From an uncultured Ruminococcus sp. (GTDB lineage: Bacteria > Bacillota > Clostridia > Oscillospirales > Ruminococcaceae): 64,000 nucleotides of DNA. This document shows positions 8,695-17,705 of this stretch, piece after piece. The first letter of the stretch is position 1; each line of letters opens with the position of its first letter. Made by a program: the position numbers and the translations under genes. The notes beneath the pieces were generated by a model. That model was not told where the DNA came from and searched no databases. It was given only the letters and a program-made list of their open reading frames with translations. Where the stretch lies: the NCBI GenBank assembly GCA_934463425.1, contig CAKSJP010000012.1, positions 1 through 64,000 on the forward strand. Reading direction: 5' to 3'.

Positions 8695-10050
8695 TTACAG
8701 TGTCAGGAACAGGGAAGAAAACAGGATCAGCAGCATGCAGACAGGGCAGACAAACTTGATCATAATGCGATACATACCCCTGGCACGAAAATGTTCATTT
8801 CGCTCTACTTCATTTTCCACATATGTGGTTTTGGCAATAAATCCAATCAGAATACAGGTCATCAGTGCAACAATAGGCATCATAATGTTGTTGCTGATAT
8901 AGTCAAAGAAGTCTAGGAACTGCATGCGGAAAATTGTAAAATCAGCCCAGATGCTATAACCAAAGATGGAGAGCAGGCCGATCAAAAACGAAACGCCGGC
9001 CACAAGCAGGCAGCAGGGGATCCGCTTCCAATGGAGTTTTTCTTCAACCATTGAAACAACAGTTTCCATCAGCGAAATAGAAGAAGTCAAGGCTGCCAGT
9101 ACAACCAGAATGAAAAAGACAGAGCCAACGATCTGACCGCCGGCCATATCCTGGAATACGTTTGGCAATGTAATAAACATCAGGCTCGGACCGGCATTTA
9201 ATGCACTCTTGTCTCCGCCGGAAAAAACAAATACTGCCGGGACAATAATTAGTCCGGAAAGAAATGCGACCGCAGTGTCAAAAATTTCAATTTGCCGGAC
9301 AGAGCTCTCTATACTGTCTTCTTTGCGCATATAGGAGCCATACGTAATCATAATTCCCATTGCCAGAGACATTGAATAAAACAGCTGTCCCACTGCAGCA
9401 ATGACTGTCTTGATAGAAAATTCGTGAATATCCGGCTTAATGTAATAAATTAGTCCATCCAAAGCGCCCGGGAGTGTTAATGTATAGATACTGATTCCGA
9501 CAATCAGAAGCAGCAGCAGGGGCATCATGAGCTTGCTTACTTTTTCAATGCCTTTCTGTACACCAAGCATAACAATAACTGCATTGATCAGAATAAAAAT
9601 GCCAAAAAACAAGGTGGGTGCACCGGCGTGGCTGATAAAATTGGAAAAGAACGTTCCGTCTCCGGCAGAGGTCTTTCCGGCACCAGAAACAAAGGTAGTC
9701 AGATATTTTAATACCCAGCCGCCGATGACGCAGTAATACGGGAGTATGATCACAGGAATTGCTCCCGCGAGCCATCCCAGAGGTTTAAAACGAGGATTGA
9801 TGTCGGAATAAGCTTGGATCACACTTTTCCCGGTTTTTCGTCCGATTGCGATCTCCGTTACCATCAGTGCAAATCCAAATGTAACTGCAAAAATCAGATA
9901 GACGAGCAGAAAAATGCCGCCGCCGTATTTCGCGGCCAGATATGGGAAACGCCAGATGTTTCCTAAGCCGACCGCAGAGCCGGCAGCTGCCAGGATAAAA
10001 CCTACTTTAGAGCCAAAACTGTTTTTGGCACTTGTTTGTTTCGTTTGCAT
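8695..10050 (-). CDS. Neurotransmitter:sodium symporter (NSS/SNF) family transporter
   Basis: This 451-residue integral membrane protein shows the NSS hallmark in its first helix (GSAVGLGNIWRFPYL), followed by YGGG and about eleven further hydrophobic helices. Bacterial members (LeuT, TnaT, MhsT) take up amino acids with Na+. The ATG at 10050 is preceded on its strand by AAGGAGAGGACAACTCAAA; a longer in-frame extension adds 34 residues without membrane or motif character and is rejected. It is a single-gene unit facing the ABC operon. The substrate cannot be read from sequence; a hydrophobic amino acid is the usual case. Confidence 0.88.
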   Translation of the reverse strand: MQTKQTSAKNSFGSKVGFILAAAGSAVGLGNIWRFPYLAAKYGGGIFLLVYLIFAVTFGFALMVTEIAIGRKTGKSVIQAYSDINPRFKPLGWLAGAIPVIILPYYCVIGGWVLKYLTTFVSGAGKTSAGDGTFFSNFISHAGAPTLFFGIFILINAVIVMLGVQKGIEKVSKLMMPLLLLLIVGISIYTLTLPGALDGLIYYIKPDIHEFSIKTVIAAVGQLFYSMSLAMGIMITYGSYMRKEDSIESSVRQIEIFDTAVAFLSGLIIVPAVFVFSGGDKSALNAGPSLMFITLPNVFQDMAGGQIVGSVFFILVVLAALTSSISLMETVVSMVEEKLHWKRIPCCLLVAGVSFLIGLLSIFGYSIWADFTIFRMQFLDFFDYISNNIMMPIVALMTCILIGFIAKTTYVENEVERNEHFRARGMYRIMIKFVCPVCMLLILFSSLFLTL

Positions 10051-10246
10051 TTTGAGTTGTCCTCTCCTTCTTATAATTAGGGCATATGTGCACTTTTCAT
10101 AACTTTTGAGCGTCTTTATCAAGAAAGATCGCCAAAAGTGCGACGAACGCACACTTTAACTATTATACAAGATTTCAGCGTGAAAGTCAATGAATTTTGC
10201 AGAAATGTTTTACACTGCGTTTTTTGTGGCTGTTTTTAATTTTAGC

Positions 10247-10275
10247 TTGAAATCTAAGGAAAAATATGATATAAT
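10247..10275 (+). promoter_or_regulatory. Sigma-A promoter for tautomerase-maf unit
   Basis: TTGAAA (10247-10252), 17 bp, TATAAT (10270-10275). Transcription would start near 10282, about 170 bases ahead of the first gene. Confidence 0.8.
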
Positions 10276-10281
10276 AAAAAC

Positions 10282-10452
10282 TGCACTGTACAAAGCCAAT
10301 GCAGTGCTGCTCGAAAACAGTATCGCTTTCAATGATGCTGCACAAATGCTGTTCAAGACAGCGTGGAATCTGGTTCCCGGTGCAGCATTGCTCGAAACGG
10401 ATTCAGATCAAGAAATCCGGCGCGTATTGAAAATGCAGGGAGGAACTTAACA
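10282..10452 (+). promoter_or_regulatory. Long structured 5' leader
   Basis: About 170 untranslated bases hold at least three hairpins: GCACTG..CAGTGC (near 10284-10307), GCTGT-TCAAG-ACAGC, and CGGATT..AATCCG just before the ribosome site. TGCTCGAAA occurs twice. An 86-codon frame spans the region but begins upstream of the promoter, so it is not taken as a gene. No known riboswitch was recognised. Confidence 0.4.
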
Positions 10453-10686
10453 ATGCCGCATATCACAATTAAAATGCTGAAAGGCAGAACGGACGAACAA
10501 AAGAAACTGGCAGCAGATAAAGTGGCTGCCGCACTGGTAGATGCGATCGGCTGCAATCCGGAACATATTTCCGTTGCCGTAGAAGATTTCACACCGCTGG
10601 AATGGCAGGATGAATTTCGGAAGGAAGTAACCGAAAGCAGCCATATTTACAAAGAACCGCAGTACGACCCGAAGGATGTTCTCTGA
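10453..10686 (+). CDS. 4-oxalocrotonate tautomerase family protein
   Basis: A 77-residue protein beginning Met-Pro-His-Ile; removal of Met exposes the catalytic N-terminal Pro of this superfamily. Its length matches the PptA-like subgroup (about 77 residues) rather than the 62-residue 4-OT type. These small oligomeric enzymes catalyse keto-enol tautomerisation; the physiological substrate is usually unknown. The ATG follows AGGGAGGAACTTAACA, and the stop overlaps the start of maf (TGATG). Confidence 0.85.
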   Translation: MPHITIKMLKGRTDEQKKLAADKVAAALVDAIGCNPEHISVAVEDFTPLEWQDEFRKEVTESSHIYKEPQYDPKDVL

Positions 10687-11249
10687 TGGGGCTGATCTTA
10701 GCCTCTGCATCACCGCGGCGGCAGGAACTCCTGCGGCTGATCTCGGAAGACTTTACCGTTGTTCCGGCAGCTGTAGAAGAGTCTCTGCCGCCGATGCTGT
10801 CTGTGCAGGAGGCTGCACAGTACCTGGCGCGGAAAAAGGCGCTTGCCGTCGCGAAGCAGCACCCGGCGGACATCGTCCTCGGCTCTGATACGACGGTGGT
10901 GCTAGAGAATACCATCCTGGGAAAGCCGGGCACACCAGAGCGTGCGGCAGATATGCTGCGGATGCTGTCCGGAAAAACGCACCATGTCATCACCGGCGTT
11001 GCGATCGTGCAGGGAGAGCGCATCGTTTCCTTTCAGACGGATACCGCAGTGACATTTTATCCGCTTTCCGAGACGCAGATACAGCAGTATGTTGCGACCA
11101 ATGAACCGCTGGATAAAGCCGGCGGCTATGGGATACAGGGATACGGTGCTCTGCTGGTGCAGAAGATCCAGGGCGACTTTTACGGCGTTGTGGGACTGCC
11201 GGTGGCAGAAACTGCCAGAGCACTGCGGCAGTTTCAAAAGGGAGAATGA
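10686..11249 (+). CDS. maf: Maf-family nucleoside triphosphate pyrophosphatase
   Basis: A 187-residue cytosolic enzyme that hydrolyses non-canonical or excess nucleoside triphosphates (dTTP/UTP type) to the monophosphate and pyrophosphate, linked in bacilli to septum and division control. The N-terminal ASASPRRQELL is the Maf signature; GSDTTVVL and KPGT are further conserved active-site stretches. Length is typical. The start codon overlaps the tautomerase stop, so the two genes are one transcript. Confidence 0.92.
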   Translation: MGLILASASPRRQELLRLISEDFTVVPAAVEESLPPMLSVQEAAQYLARKKALAVAKQHPADIVLGSDTTVVLENTILGKPGTPERAADMLRMLSGKTHHVITGVAIVQGERIVSFQTDTAVTFYPLSETQIQQYVATNEPLDKAGGYGIQGYGALLVQKIQGDFYGVVGLPVAETARALRQFQKGE

Positions 11250-11275
11250 GAAGCAGAAAATATCAGATAGATTTT

Positions 11276-11317
11276 AGGCAAAGCCGTCAGGCGGATTTTG
11301 TGCGGCATTGCCTTTAG
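11276..11317 (+). promoter_or_regulatory. Hairpin element, copy A of a shared leader motif
   Basis: AGGCAA-A-GCCG (11276-11286) pairs with CGGC-A-TTGCCT (11303-11313). Bases 11286-11314 match 50970-50998 at 24 of 29 positions. It lies between maf and the DUF4317 gene; it could be a maf terminator, a leader element or a dispersed repeat. Confidence 0.45.
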
Positions 11318-11322
11318 AACCT

Positions 11323-11357
11323 GTCTTCACAAGCGTATACATGTGTTTTGTGAAGAC
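11323..11357 (+). promoter_or_regulatory. Perfect 10-bp stem-loop ahead of DUF4317 gene
   Basis: GTCTTCACAA (11323-11332) and TTGTGAAGAC (11348-11357) form an exact stem with a 15-base loop, ending 22 bases before the ATG. No U-tract follows, so a protein-binding or mRNA-stability role is more likely than termination. Confidence 0.5.
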
Positions 11358-11379
11358 GGATTCTTAGAAAGGAGCAGCC

Positions 11380-12567
11380 ATGAATAAAAAAGAACTCTCT
11401 GAGATTCGGAAGAACTTTTCCGATACCAGTGATCTCTTTGTCCTGAATCAGGTGGCGACGGCATTTGTAGACAGTGAAAAGAACATCCGCTGTCAGACAA
11501 GCCGCGCGTATCACAATATCCCCTCTGAAGAAAGCGACTGCCTGATGGCAACTCTGAAACGGGTTCTCGCCGGAACATTGGGAAAAGGCTTGCTGGAATA
11601 CGAGTTTCCGAAAGAGGCATATGAAGAGGGCGGCAGCCAGTCTATTTTATATGATGCCTTAAATACAAAGCTGGAGGAAGAGGGCGCGGTAAATAACCTG
11701 ATGGAGCAGATCGTTCGTAATATGGATTATGTTTCCACATACGCGATCCTGATCGGACATTGTACCTATACTGTCTTCCAGAAATCCAAGAGCGATGAAC
11801 TGGATCCGTATCAGAGCCATGACTATCGCTTCCTTGTGGCAGCCATCTGTCCGGTGGAGGTTCGCGTAGACGGCCTGATCTATAACGAGGATGAAAACGC
11901 TATTGAGAAAAAGAGCGTCTACGACCGCATTGTCGCAGAGATTCCCACAGACGGCTTTCTCTACCCCACATTTACCGGAAGAGGGCCGGATGTCAACCAT
12001 GTGCTGTATTCTGCCCATAAGCCGAAAGATGTAAACATCAGCATTGTGGAAAATGTTCTGGGATGTCCGTTTAATCGCACAGCACAGGAGCAGAAGGAAA
12101 CCTTTCAGGGTATGATGCAGGAGATCGTATCTGACGAACTCAGCTATTCCGTGATTACCGGAGTAAACGAAAAACTGCGGGACATTGCGGCAGAGTATGC
12201 CAATGAGCCAGACCTTCCGGTGGTGGATGACATCCATGTGCGTGATATTCTCCTGGATTCCGGCGTAAGCCAGGAGCGGGCGGAAGAGATGCAGATGGCA
12301 TATCGGGAGGCGACCCAGAACAAGCCGATCACCGTCAACAATCTGATTGAAAACAAAACCACCATCAGTCTGGACGGCATCACGGTCTCCATCGGAAAAG
12401 ACGCGACCGATAAGGTGCGGACACAGTGCGTAAACGGCAGACGTTACCTGCTGATCGACCTGGATGATCCGGCGGTAGAGATCAACGGTCTGACTGCACG
12501 CATTGCAGAACAGTTGCATTCGCCGTCCGAGCCGGATGAAGCGGAGGATCTTGACGAAGAGGCATAA
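11380..12567 (+). CDS. DUF4317 family protein
   Basis: A 395-residue soluble protein with no signal peptide or membrane segment. The opening MNKKELSEIRKNF and overall length fit DUF4317, a family common in Clostridia and without known function. The C terminus is strongly acidic. The ATG follows AAAGGAGCAGCC. It stands alone between maf and a cyclophilin gene with its own promoter, and its leader contains two hairpins, hinting at post-transcriptional control. I see no catalytic motif. Confidence 0.75.
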   Translation: MNKKELSEIRKNFSDTSDLFVLNQVATAFVDSEKNIRCQTSRAYHNIPSEESDCLMATLKRVLAGTLGKGLLEYEFPKEAYEEGGSQSILYDALNTKLEEEGAVNNLMEQIVRNMDYVSTYAILIGHCTYTVFQKSKSDELDPYQSHDYRFLVAAICPVEVRVDGLIYNEDENAIEKKSVYDRIVAEIPTDGFLYPTFTGRGPDVNHVLYSAHKPKDVNISIVENVLGCPFNRTAQEQKETFQGMMQEIVSDELSYSVITGVNEKLRDIAAEYANEPDLPVVDDIHVRDILLDSGVSQERAEEMQMAYREATQNKPITVNNLIENKTTISLDGITVSIGKDATDKVRTQCVNGRRYLLIDLDDPAVEINGLTARIAEQLHSPSEPDEAEDLDEEA

Positions 12568-12600
12568 CATGGCATCGTTGCGCCTGCGGCGAAAAAATCC

Positions 12601-12629
12601 TTGCATTTCCAAATGAAATATGCTATAAT
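12601..12629 (+). promoter_or_regulatory. Sigma-A promoter for the cyclophilin lipoprotein
   Basis: TTGCAT (12601-12606), 17 bp, TATAAT (12624-12629), with an extended TGC before the -10 box. Confidence 0.8.
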
Positions 12630-12725
12630 AAAGCTTATGACAATACACATTTCAGGTGGATGCTCTAAGAATTCGGCTCAGCCTTTGATCTGAGGCAGGG
12701 TCTTGTAAAGAAAGGCAAATGAAAT

Positions 12726-13376
12726 ATGAGAAAACGTGGATTAAAAATTCTGGCATTCGGTATCAGTGCGGCACTTCTGATGGGAACATTCGGCGCCTGC
12801 AGCTCTAAAAAGTCGGATGGTTCGGCAGATGCATCCGGAGATTCGTTCGTAATCACGCTGTATCCGGATGTCGCGCCGATCACCTGCGAAAACTTTGAAA
12901 GCCTGGTGAAGGACGGCTTCTATGATGGCTTAAAGTTCCATCGCGTGGTAGAAGGCTTTATGGCACAGGGCGGCGACCCGAAGGGCGACGGCACCGGCGG
13001 CAGCGAAAAAACCATCAAGGGCGAATTTTCTCAGAACGGCGTGGAGAACTCTCTCTCTCATACAAGAGGCGTTGTGTCTATGGCACGTTCCAGTGATCCG
13101 GACAGCGCGTCCAGCCAGTTCTTTATCTGCTATTCAGATGACGATACATTTCTGGACGGGCAGTATGCCGCATTTGGAAAGGTGACAGAGGGCATGGACG
13201 TTGTGGATTCCTTCCTGGAGATCGAGCGCTCCATGGGCAGCGACGGTGCACAGTCTGCGCCGACGACTGATATCGTGATGGAAAAGGTGAAGATGATCGA
13301 CGATGACTCTGACGGAAATCCTCGCGTAGAAGTTACCATGAACGATTTCCTGAAGGACAGCAAAAGCGCTGAATAA
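12726..13376 (+). CDS. Cyclophilin-type peptidyl-prolyl isomerase lipoprotein
   Basis: A 216-residue lipoprotein: basic N terminus, hydrophobic h-region and lipobox TFGAC, so Cys-25 would be lipidated and the protein tethered outside the membrane. The rest is a cyclophilin domain with the active-site stretch [14 protein letters not shown] (the Arg is catalytic) and the [10 protein letters not shown] block. It should catalyse proline isomerisation in secreted proteins, a folding role often filled by PrsA in other Firmicutes. A Ser/Lys/Asp-rich linker follows the lipid anchor. It has its own promoter. Confidence 0.9.
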   Translation: MRKRGLKILAFGISAALLMGTFGACSSKKSDGSADASGDSFVITLYPDVAPITCENFESLVKDGFYDGLKFHRVVEGFMAQGGDPKGDGTGGSEKTIKGEFSQNGVENSLSHTRGVVSMARSSDPDSASSQFFICYSDDDTFLDGQYAAFGKVTEGMDVVDSFLEIERSMGSDGAQSAPTTDIVMEKVKMIDDDSDGNPRVEVTMNDFLKDSKSAE

Positions 13377-13412
13377 GAGTACGCGATAGGTTTTGTGAGA
13401 CGAATACATTGC

Positions 13413-13462
13413 AGCAGGCACGAGTCCAATTGATCGTGCCTGCTGTTCTGTCCATACAGAAC
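13413..13462 (+). promoter_or_regulatory. Two consecutive hairpins directly ahead of the murD ribosome site
   Basis: AGCAGGCACGA (13413-13423) pairs with TCGTGCCTGCT (13434-13444), 11 bp perfect. GTTCTGT / ACAGAAC (13445-13462) follows at once with a 4-base loop and abuts AGGAGG. The first lacks a U-tract; the second could expose or hide the ribosome site. Confidence 0.5.
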
Positions 13463-13475
13463 AGGAGGAATTACG

Positions 13476-14867
13476 ATGCATAATATTGCACATTTTTTTG
13501 AAACCATGCAAAAGAGCCGCGTTGCATTTATCGGCACCGGCGTAACAAACGGAGATATCATTCGGCTGTTCCGAAAAAAAGGCATAGATGTAACGCTACT
13601 GGATCGGAAGAGCCGGGAACAGCTTGGAGAGACCTATACAGAATTTGAAAAACTGGGCGTAAAATTCTGCCTGGGCGACAGCTATCTGGACGCTCTGACA
13701 GACTATGATGTTGTTTTCCGTTCTCCCGGCATGTACTATCATAATGCAAAGCTGCAGGAAGCGCGGAAAAACGGCGTTGTGATCACTTCTGAGATGGAAG
13801 TCTTTTTCTCTCTTTGCCCCTGCAAGATCTATGCGGTAACCGGTTCGGACGGCAAGACCACCACCACAACGCTGATCTCAGAATTTCTCTCCCGCGCCGG
13901 ATTCCGGGTGCATAAGGGCGGAAATATCGGCCGCGCGCTGCTTCCGATCATCGAAGAGATCCGGGAAAACGATGTGGCAGTGGTAGAGCTTTCCAGCTTC
14001 CAGTTGCTTTCTATGCGCCAGTCTCCCGATGTTGCCGTTATCACCAACATTGCACCGAACCATCTGGATGTGCACGGCACAATGGAAGAGTATATCTACG
14101 CAAAAACAAATATTCTGGCACACCAGGATGCATTCTCCAGAACCATTCTGAACCAGGACAATGCACCTACCATGGAACTGGCATCTATGGTACGCGGAAC
14201 ACTGACGACTTTTTCCCGTCAGACAAAGCCGGCGTTCGGTACTTACCTTCGCGAGGACGGCATGCTGTGCTATACCAAAAACGGAGAAGATACGCCTATC
14301 GTCCATCAGAATGATATTCGTATCCCCGGCATGCACAACGTGGAAAACTACCTGGCAGCAGTCAATGCGGTATGGGGTGTTGTCTCCATTGAAGAAATTC
14401 AGTATGTTGCAAAGAACTTTGGCGGCGTAGAGCATCGCATCGAATTTGTACGGGAACTCAACGGCGTAAAATGGTACAATGACAGCATTGCCACCAGTCC
14501 TACACGCGTGCTGGCAGGTTTGCGCTCTTTCCAGCAAAAGCTGATCGTAATCATGGGCGGCTATGATAAGAAGATCCCGTTTGAACCCATGGCAGATACC
14601 GTCTGCAAGCAGGTGAAGCTGGTACTGCTGATGGGTGTGACGGCGGATAAGATCGAAGCGGCTATCCGCAGCAGCCAGTATTATCAGGAGGGTGCGCCGG
14701 AACTGGTGCACGTCGGCTCTATGGAAGAGGCTGTTCTGGAAGCACAGAAACGGGCAAAAGCAGGGGATATTGTAACACTGTCTCCGGCTTGTGCAAGCTT
14801 CGATCTGTACCCGAATTTTGAGATGAGAGGAATCCACTATAAAAACCTGGTAAAGGAGCTGCACTAA
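13476..14867 (+). CDS. murD: UDP-N-acetylmuramoyl-L-alanine--D-glutamate ligase
   Basis: A 463-residue cytosolic ligase that adds D-Glu to UDP-MurNAc-L-Ala in peptidoglycan precursor synthesis. The N-terminal Rossmann-like UDP-binding domain begins VAFIGTGVTNGD; the central ATP-binding loop is GSDGKTTTT (about residues 122-130), followed by the carbamylated-Lys and NHLDVHG regions of Mur ligases, and a C-terminal ligase domain. AGGAGG lies 8 bases before the ATG. It is the first gene of a tight operon with two M42 peptidases, unusual since murD normally sits in the dcw cluster. Confidence 0.93.
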   Translation: MHNIAHFFETMQKSRVAFIGTGVTNGDIIRLFRKKGIDVTLLDRKSREQLGETYTEFEKLGVKFCLGDSYLDALTDYDVVFRSPGMYYHNAKLQEARKNGVVITSEMEVFFSLCPCKIYAVTGSDGKTTTTTLISEFLSRAGFRVHKGGNIGRALLPIIEEIRENDVAVVELSSFQLLSMRQSPDVAVITNIAPNHLDVHGTMEEYIYAKTNILAHQDAFSRTILNQDNAPTMELASMVRGTLTTFSRQTKPAFGTYLREDGMLCYTKNGEDTPIVHQNDIRIPGMHNVENYLAAVNAVWGVVSIEEIQYVAKNFGGVEHRIEFVRELNGVKWYNDSIATSPTRVLAGLRSFQQKLIVIMGGYDKKIPFEPMADTVCKQVKLVLLMGVTADKIEAAIRSSQYYQEGAPELVHVGSMEEAVLEAQKRAKAGDIVTLSPACASFDLYPNFEMRGIHYKNLVKELH

Positions 14868-14869
14868 CG

Positions 14870-15889
14870 ATGGATTGGATCAATTTGTTGGGACAGCTGA
14901 CAGAAGTCTCTGGCGTTTCCGGACGAGAATGCGGCATTGCAGATAAAGTGCAGGAACTTCTGAAGCCGTATTGTGACAGCGTAGAACAGCGCCAGGGAAA
15001 CGTCCTCGGAACGCTGGGAGAACGCCGTCCGGGAAAGCCCCATGTTCTGCTGGATGCGCATATGGATCAGGTAGGATTTCTGGTGACTGCGATCACAGAA
15101 GACGGATTTCTTCGAGTCGGAAATGTGGGCGGACTTGATCTGCGTCTGATGCCGGCACAACGTGTCCTGATTCACGGCAAAGAAGAAATTCCCGGTGTGA
15201 TCTGCTGCATTCCGCCGCACCTGCAGGGCGGCGAGGAACACGTTTTATCCGTTGCGGAGATCGCGATCGATACCGGATATTCCAAGGCAGCACTGGAGGG
15301 GATCGTATCACCGGGCGATGCGGTTTCGTTTGCAATGCCGTTTGTGGCACTGGAAAACGATCGCGTTTCCGGACGCTCTCTGGATGACCGCTGCGGTGTT
15401 GCAGCGATTCTTTACGCGCTGTCTCTGATACAGGGTGAAGCCCTCCCGTGCAGCTGCTCCGTGCTGTTTTCCACACAGGAAGAGACCGGTGAGCGCGGCG
15501 CAATGATCGGCGCATATACCATCGACCCGGATATTGCCCTTGCCGTAGACGTGACATTTGCACTGGGACACGGCGACGATCCGACAAAATGCGGAAAAAT
15601 GGGCGGCGGCTCTATGATCGGCATCTCGCCTTCGCTCTCCCGGGATGTCACAAATGCGTTGATCGCGGCGGCGGAAGCAGAGCAGATCCCGTGGCAGCCG
15701 GAAGTGATGTCCGGCATGACGGGAACCAACGCAGACCGTTTTTCTGTTACACGGGGCGGCGTCTGCGCCGGAACGGTTTCGATTCCGCTTCGCTATATGC
15801 ATACACCATCAGAGGTGATCGCGCTGTCTGATGTCAAACAGACCGGAGAACTTCTGGCGGCTTATTTGAGGAGGTGCGGAGTATGCTGA
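14870..15889 (+). CDS. M42-family metallo-aminopeptidase (first copy)
   Basis: A 339-residue cytosolic peptidase of the M42 (glutamyl aminopeptidase/TET) family. Visible metal-binding motifs are DAHMDQVG, DDRCG, TQEETGERG, the Asp of AVDV, and His in RYMHTP, so both metal sites look complete. Such enzymes form large tetrahedral particles that trim small peptides. It starts two bases after the murD stop and overlaps the next M42 gene. It differs from the classical copy next to it in QEET for QEEV/I. Confidence 0.9.
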   Translation: MDWINLLGQLTEVSGVSGRECGIADKVQELLKPYCDSVEQRQGNVLGTLGERRPGKPHVLLDAHMDQVGFLVTAITEDGFLRVGNVGGLDLRLMPAQRVLIHGKEEIPGVICCIPPHLQGGEEHVLSVAEIAIDTGYSKAALEGIVSPGDAVSFAMPFVALENDRVSGRSLDDRCGVAAILYALSLIQGEALPCSCSVLFSTQEETGERGAMIGAYTIDPDIALAVDVTFALGHGDDPTKCGKMGGGSMIGISPSLSRDVTNALIAAAEAEQIPWQPEVMSGMTGTNADRFSVTRGGVCAGTVSIPLRYMHTPSEVIALSDVKQTGELLAAYLRRCGVC

Positions 15890-16911
15890 AGCATTTTGAA
15901 ACGCTCTGTAATTTGTGCGCATCGTCCGGCGATGAAAATGCAGTTCGCAGCTATCTGATCGCGGAACTTGCCAAACTGGACGGCGTAACCTGGTCTGTCG
16001 ATCCGCTCGGCAATCTGCTGGTGGAAAAACGCGGTCAAAAGCGTGCGCCGCATAAGCTGATGGTCAGCGCACATATGGATGAAGTCGGAATGATCGTGAC
16101 ACACATCAACAGTGACGGCACACTGTGTGTACAGCCGGTGGGCGGCGTGGATGCCTCTGTTGCAATCGGCAGACAAGTCTGGGTAGGAGAAAAGCATATT
16201 CCAGGCGTTGTCGGCGCTAAACCGATACATCTGCTCAGCCCGGAAGAAAAGAAAGCGCTTCCCAAATGGAGCGGACTCGTTCTGGATATTGGCGCAGATT
16301 CTGCCGCAGAAGCCAGAAACACTGCACCAGAGGGAACATACGCTTACTTCATGCCCAACTTTACAAAAATGGGAGAAACTTGCGTATGCAGCAAGGCAAT
16401 CGACGATCGTGCCGGATGCGCCATGCTGCTGAACTTGTTGGAGCAGGATGCAGCATACGATTTTACAGCGGCATTTCTGGTACAGGAGGAGATCGGACTT
16501 CGCGGTGCCAAAGCGGCGGCATATACCGTAGACCCGGACTTTGCTCTTGTCTTAGAAGCCACAACTGCGGCGGATATTGTCGGCGCAGAAGAGGATGCAA
16601 AGGTCTGCTGCCTGGGCGGTGGTCCCGTGGTTTCTTTCATGGATCGCAGCACAATTTATGACCGAGAATTATATCAGCTGGCATTTTCTGTTTGCAAAGC
16701 TGCCGGCATTCCCTGCCAGACAAAGTCGCGGATCGCAGGCGGAAATGACAGCGGTGCAATTCATGTCAGCCGCGGCGGTGTCCGGACACTGGCGGTGTCT
16801 CTGCCCTGCCGCTATCTGCATTCGCCGTCCTGCTTCGCAGATCTGACAGATCTTGATGCATGCATGACGCTTTTGCCGATGCTGATAAAATCCATAATGG
16901 AAGAAGTTTAA
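15883..16911 (+). CDS. M42-family metallo-aminopeptidase (second copy)
   Basis: A 342-residue paralogue of the preceding gene, with SAHMDEVGMIV, DDRAGC, QEEIGLRGA and RYLHSP; the fourth metal-ligand position is LEATTA, with Glu in place of Asp. The ATG at 15883 overlaps the upstream stop and follows GGAGGTGCGGAGT; an in-frame GTG three codons earlier is possible. The two copies may co-assemble with different substrate preference, as in TET peptidases; this is inference. Confidence 0.9.
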   Translation: MLKHFETLCNLCASSGDENAVRSYLIAELAKLDGVTWSVDPLGNLLVEKRGQKRAPHKLMVSAHMDEVGMIVTHINSDGTLCVQPVGGVDASVAIGRQVWVGEKHIPGVVGAKPIHLLSPEEKKALPKWSGLVLDIGADSAAEARNTAPEGTYAYFMPNFTKMGETCVCSKAIDDRAGCAMLLNLLEQDAAYDFTAAFLVQEEIGLRGAKAAAYTVDPDFALVLEATTAADIVGAEEDAKVCCLGGGPVVSFMDRSTIYDRELYQLAFSVCKAAGIPCQTKSRIAGGNDSGAIHVSRGGVRTLAVSLPCRYLHSPSCFADLTDLDACMTLLPMLIKSIMEEV

Positions 16912-16916
16912 CTTTT

Positions 16917-17702
16917 ATGATACAACAGATCACTGCGTTTTCTCCGGAAGAAACTGCCGTTTTGGAACAGAGCTGGCGGGGAAGACAAATACTTGCTTAT
17001 CAAAAAGCTTACGGCGGCAGCTATGACTTTTGCCGTTTTTTTCGAGTGACCGGCTGCGGCGGCACTGGATGGCTGTTTTTGTTTAACGCCACGCTTCTGA
17101 TCTGTACAGACGGAGAGATTCCGGCGGAAGAAATTTGTGCATTTACAGCAATGCATTTGCCGTTTCGGATCGAATGCCCGGCATCGCTCTTGCCAGTTCT
17201 GGCACAGATTCCCAATTATCAGAAGCTTCACCGCGCCACATTTCAGCTGACACCGTCTGCACCGTCACAGGCGTTTTGTCCGGCGGAGGTCAATGAAAAC
17301 CCCAAGTTGCAGGATGTCTATCATATTTTGCAGGAGGGCTTCCCGAATCTGCTGGAATATTCTCTTTGGCTGACGGATGTTTCACATCGCTGCCGTCACG
17401 GAATGAGTAAGGTCTTGACTTATAAAGATAGTTCCACGCTGACGATGGTATATGACTGGAAGGGAAATGTCCTGGTGGGACAGGTCGCAACCAAGCTTGC
17501 ACAGCGCGGCAGCGGCTATGCCCGTGATTTCCTTCGCTGGGTCGCTGAAAAATTGGCGCAGGAAGGAAAACGTGCCGTGCTGTATGCGCTGGACATTCGC
17601 ATCAGCTTTTATCGGGAGATCGGCTTTCAGGAGATCGAATCGGAATATGTACTGGAACGGCAGGATGTGCCTAAGGAACAGCAAGAGAAAGGAGCGCTGT
17701 AA
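16917..17702 (+). CDS. GNAT-family N-acetyltransferase
   Basis: A 261-residue protein whose C-terminal half holds the acetyl-CoA-binding pattern of GNAT enzymes: VGQVATKLAQRGSGYARDFL (motif A with QRGSGY) followed by LDIRISFYREIGFQ (motif B). The N-terminal half is not recognised and is longer than in single-domain GNATs. The ATG at 16917 is five bases after the preceding stop with a weak ribosome site, so it depends on coupled translation. Acceptor substrate unknown; the operon (Mur ligase, peptidases) suggests a peptide or amino-sugar, which is speculative. Confidence 0.75.
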   Translation: MIQQITAFSPEETAVLEQSWRGRQILAYQKAYGGSYDFCRFFRVTGCGGTGWLFLFNATLLICTDGEIPAEEICAFTAMHLPFRIECPASLLPVLAQIPNYQKLHRATFQLTPSAPSQAFCPAEVNENPKLQDVYHILQEGFPNLLEYSLWLTDVSHRCRHGMSKVLTYKDSSTLTMVYDWKGNVLVGQVATKLAQRGSGYARDFLRWVAEKLAQEGKRAVLYALDIRISFYREIGFQEIESEYVLERQDVPKEQQEKGAL

Positions 17703-17705
17703 AAA

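Noticed and set aside
10190-10450. 86-codon frame before the tautomerase gene
   Set aside because: A strong promoter lies inside it, its start would be untranscribed, and the sequence is better explained as a structured leader.
13878-14864. Long antisense frame in murD
   Set aside because: No start signal and the opposite strand carries a complete Mur ligase.
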